A stretch of 7,593 bases of DNA, taken from assembly GCA_002724825.1 (NCBI GenBank), contig PBPU01000051.1, positions 4,232 to 11,824 of the forward strand. The letters are read 5' to 3'. Under the pieces are notes generated by a model. That model did no database searches, had not been told where the DNA came from, and saw only the letters and a program-made list of their open reading frames with translations. Of the stretch, positions 7,201 through 7,593 are shown piece after piece. The stretch comes from Acidimicrobiaceae bacterium (GTDB lineage Bacteria > Actinomycetota > Acidimicrobiia > Acidimicrobiales > UBA8592). Every line of letters starts with the position of its first letter. Position 1 is the stretch's first letter. The position numbers and the translations under genes are program-made.

Positions 7201-7352
7201 AGGACAGTTCGACGCACAGACCCGCGGTAGCTCTTTCGAGCATTAGCAATAGCCCGATCTGTCAATTCAAGATATTTAAATAAGCTTTCAACCCAGAGCT
7301 GTCTATGCTCTAGAAGCAGAGTAAGTTCGTCCTGAGTTCCAACCCCATCCAA
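4203..7352 (-). CDS. SNF2-family DNA-dependent ATPase/helicase (Swi2/Snf2, superfamily 2)
   Basis: A protein of at least 1049 residues. The C-terminal SF2 motor has motif I DMGLGKT (592-598, Walker A), Ia VVAPPAVVGNW, motif II DEAQ (688-691), motif III LTGTPIEN (T716-P719), motif IV LLVFTHF, motif V LSLKAGGTGLNL and motif VI DRVWRIGQ (967-974), all intact. Just upstream, around residues 455-550, is the SNF2-associated PF12419-like segment (W458; KPLVESKGQWVELD). Residues 1-430 are a family-specific region with no domain I can name, and no SWIM zinc finger is seen. Such proteins use ATP to move along duplex DNA or strip bound proteins rather than separate strands; their role in these bacteria is poorly defined. 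The first accepted start codon is TTG at 7352, which has no Shine-Dalgarno sequence. The frame stays open to a stop near 7447, and an AAGGAG at 7425-7430 points to a start at GTA 7418, adding 22 residues. The stop overlaps the next gene by 11 bases. Confidence 0.93.
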   Translation of the reverse strand: MDGVGTQDELTLLLEHRQLWVESLFKYLELTDRAIANARKSYRGSVRRTVLDDLNSEADRIDSVLTELLGPAPKRSVSHGGESSIADLSMPVLQLAWSDGRLIAWSGGHKAEPEDYEQILERLAAHGASAIEWAPSDDIALPGDVKAPCVSAPIAATLGWLVSLGGMRGSNLGATAIWMGVAAGTAVKLVIEGKMFPLLHEVSGTHNDETDEALFHIRWAPALLDADLHAQLVKSAPGAVMVTSGETDRHKFTGKVIGDLTDSIVRMAASQIDLPPTPSSLSSKEDVGEMIVSRLDGMAFRAPADDATDIARRLTQWSVPVTGLAKLKIVVQLDPPDDSDTWLARVLVPNGKDELEPIEVTVTTGSEARRKLVNKQITRLERLFPELLRPGGRRRGEVLLSQGEAWELMSNVGETLTAAGYDVRVPKLTNRKTTPILRITADSQDTVVGAQQIADVRWTAVFDDVELDAEQIRELASQAKPLVESKGQWVELDKADLAEAAAVLAERSDMTKMSGAEMLRHALGLEGSALGGISLAGGGWAVELLRSVKELPEDPETKPENFVGELRSYQADALAWLEFLEDAGLGGCLALDMGLGKTPTTLASVADGRSEKTSLVVAPPAVVGNWKSEAQKFVPGVKVLVHHGPNRAKGDSLKTAVEKNDLVITTYGTAVRDIDQLEGFDWAKIVLDEAQAIKNPAAETSKQLRRLDARSRVALTGTPIENGLGDLWSILDWANPGLLGPRTQFIAQLTPDQKRETGSEDALKALNGIMVYRRTKAEPIIAAELPDRIDEVDHCAMTPEQIGLYQAVIDSLIEETEKSDEGSPQRKGAVLAAITALKQICNHPLNYRDDGGPIEGRSGKLDRLYELVETVFGAEERLLVFTHFATWGERLAGHLSQKYDLPIDCYHGGLGRGARDRMVETFQSGSGPGAMVLSLKAGGTGLNLTAANHVILYDRWWNPAVEDQARDRVWRIGQKNTVIAHRLICPGTVDERVEEVVAGKRQIANLVLPKSSSIGDLNAEQLQQAFGIDTEFMLEYESRQNGGGDGDEH
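4219..4226 (-). promoter_or_regulatory. Shine-Dalgarno site of the small downstream gene, inside the SNF2 3' end
   Basis: The minus strand reads GGGGGTGA, five bases before the ATG at 4213. The same bases encode part of the Gly-Gly-Gly-Asp tail of the SNF2 protein. The site selects the 144-residue start and fits translational coupling. Confidence 0.65.
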
Positions 7353-7424
7353 ATGCTTTTGTGTCAGCAGCGAAATTTCATACGCGGAAATGGGATCTGA
7401 TTCTGTATTTATAGTTACGGCTAT

Positions 7425-7430
7425 CTCCTT
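7425..7430 (-). promoter_or_regulatory. Strong Shine-Dalgarno site for SNF2 without a canonical start codon
   Basis: The minus strand reads AAGGAG, the best ribosome site in the window. Six bases later, in the SNF2 frame, stands GTA at 7418-7416, followed by ACT and ATA. No ATG, GTG or TTG occurs in this frame until TTG at 7352, 72 bases away. Confidence 0.6.
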
Positions 7431-7447
7431 AGAGTAAATGGCTTCTT

Positions 7448-7453
7448 ATTGTA
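7448..7453 (-). promoter_or_regulatory. Possible -10 box of the SNF2 operon
   Basis: The minus strand reads TACAAT, one mismatch from TATAAT. It would start a transcript near 7441, about 11 bases ahead of the AAGGAG. No -35 match lies 16-18 bases upstream (CCGCAT at 17), so the call rests on one box and its position. Confidence 0.3.
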
Positions 7454-7477
7454 AAAAACCGCCGAAAACCATGCGGC
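7453..7477 (-). terminator. Weak intrinsic-terminator-like structure
   Basis: On the minus strand, GCCG (7477-7474) can pair with CGGC (7464-7461); CCGC with GCGG is an alternative register. A GG and six T residues (7458-7453) follow. The stem is only four base pairs with a nine-base loop, so it is weak. It directly follows the possible stop codon at 7478, which fits a gene end. Confidence 0.35.
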
Positions 7478-7593
7478 TCATTGGCCGAAAGCAAACCAAG
7501 TTCGATTGGGTTGCACATCGTCAACAGCCCACACGGGTTTCTTCCACTGTAAGACATTTTTTCCCAAACGCCACGTATGCACTAGCTTTAATT
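7478..7593 (-). CDS. Possible C-terminal fragment of an upstream minus-strand gene
   Basis: From the right edge, the frame beginning at 7591 is open for 37 codons and ends in TGA at 7480-7478. The peptide is tryptophan-rich (HTWRLGKN, LQWKKPVWAVDD, TWFAFGQ at the end) and I do not recognise it. Support comes from the terminator-like structure immediately after the stop and from the same orientation as the SNF2 operon. Against it, other frames on both strands are also open over this short stretch, so it could be non-coding. If real, the gene starts outside the window. Confidence 0.3.
   Translation of the reverse strand, partial: LKLVHTWRLGKNVLQWKKPVWAVDDVQPNRTWFAFGQ

Noticed and set aside
7346..7348. 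ATG at 7348 as the SNF2 start.
   Set aside because: It is out of frame with the SNF2 coding sequence.
3779..7352. SNF2 gene as part of a DISARM-like or other known anti-phage system.
   Set aside because: No methyltransferase, DUF1998, phospholipase D-type or other defence partner is present; the neighbours are metabolic or of unknown function, and the SNF2 architecture is the common actinobacterial one.

Overview
The window looks like ordinary chromosome from a bacterium of moderate-to-low GC content (judged by eye, mid-40s percent). It is most likely a member of the Actinomycetota, possibly an acidimicrobial-type lineage. The basis is gene content: a long SNF2 ATPase with the SNF2-associated PF12419-type segment ahead of the motor, a DUF2797 protein of the actinobacterial type, and a class I cytochrome P450 next to an Old Yellow Enzyme-type flavoprotein. 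The taxonomic call is inference. No transposase, integrase, CRISPR array, tRNA or rRNA was seen.

Layout. (1) Bases 1-2063, plus strand: the 3' part of a trimethylamine dehydrogenase/2,4-dienoyl-CoA reductase-type flavoprotein, then 10 bases later a complete cytochrome P450; these look like a catabolic or tailoring redox pair. (2) Bases 2060-2692, minus strand: a ThrH-type HAD phosphatase/phosphotransferase whose stop codon overlaps the P450 stop within one CTAG. (3) Bases 2693-2776: a short divergent promoter region with repeated ACGTA/TACGT words and a tight hairpin at its right end. (4) Bases 2777-3766, plus strand: a DUF2797 protein with a Cys/His cluster and a segment resembling the GIY-YIG nuclease core. 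(5) Bases 3779 to about 7418, minus strand: an SNF2-family helicase/translocase followed, with an 11-base overlap, by a 144-residue charge-polarised protein with its own Shine-Dalgarno site inside the helicase 3' end. (6) Bases 7442-7593: a weak terminator-like structure and what may be the C-terminus of another minus-strand gene.

How the genes fit together: the flavoprotein and P450 are likely co-transcribed and act on small organic molecules. ThrH belongs to serine/threonine metabolism and appears to be a separate unit. The SNF2 gene and its small partner form an overlapping, probably translationally coupled pair acting on DNA or nucleoprotein. The most unusual local signal is at the SNF2 5' end: a good Shine-Dalgarno sequence and a -10-like box are correctly spaced for a start where the in-frame codon is GTA, not ATG/GTG/TTG. 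The best candidate for undescribed biology is the SNF2 plus small-protein pair. Nothing here resembles a complete known defence system.
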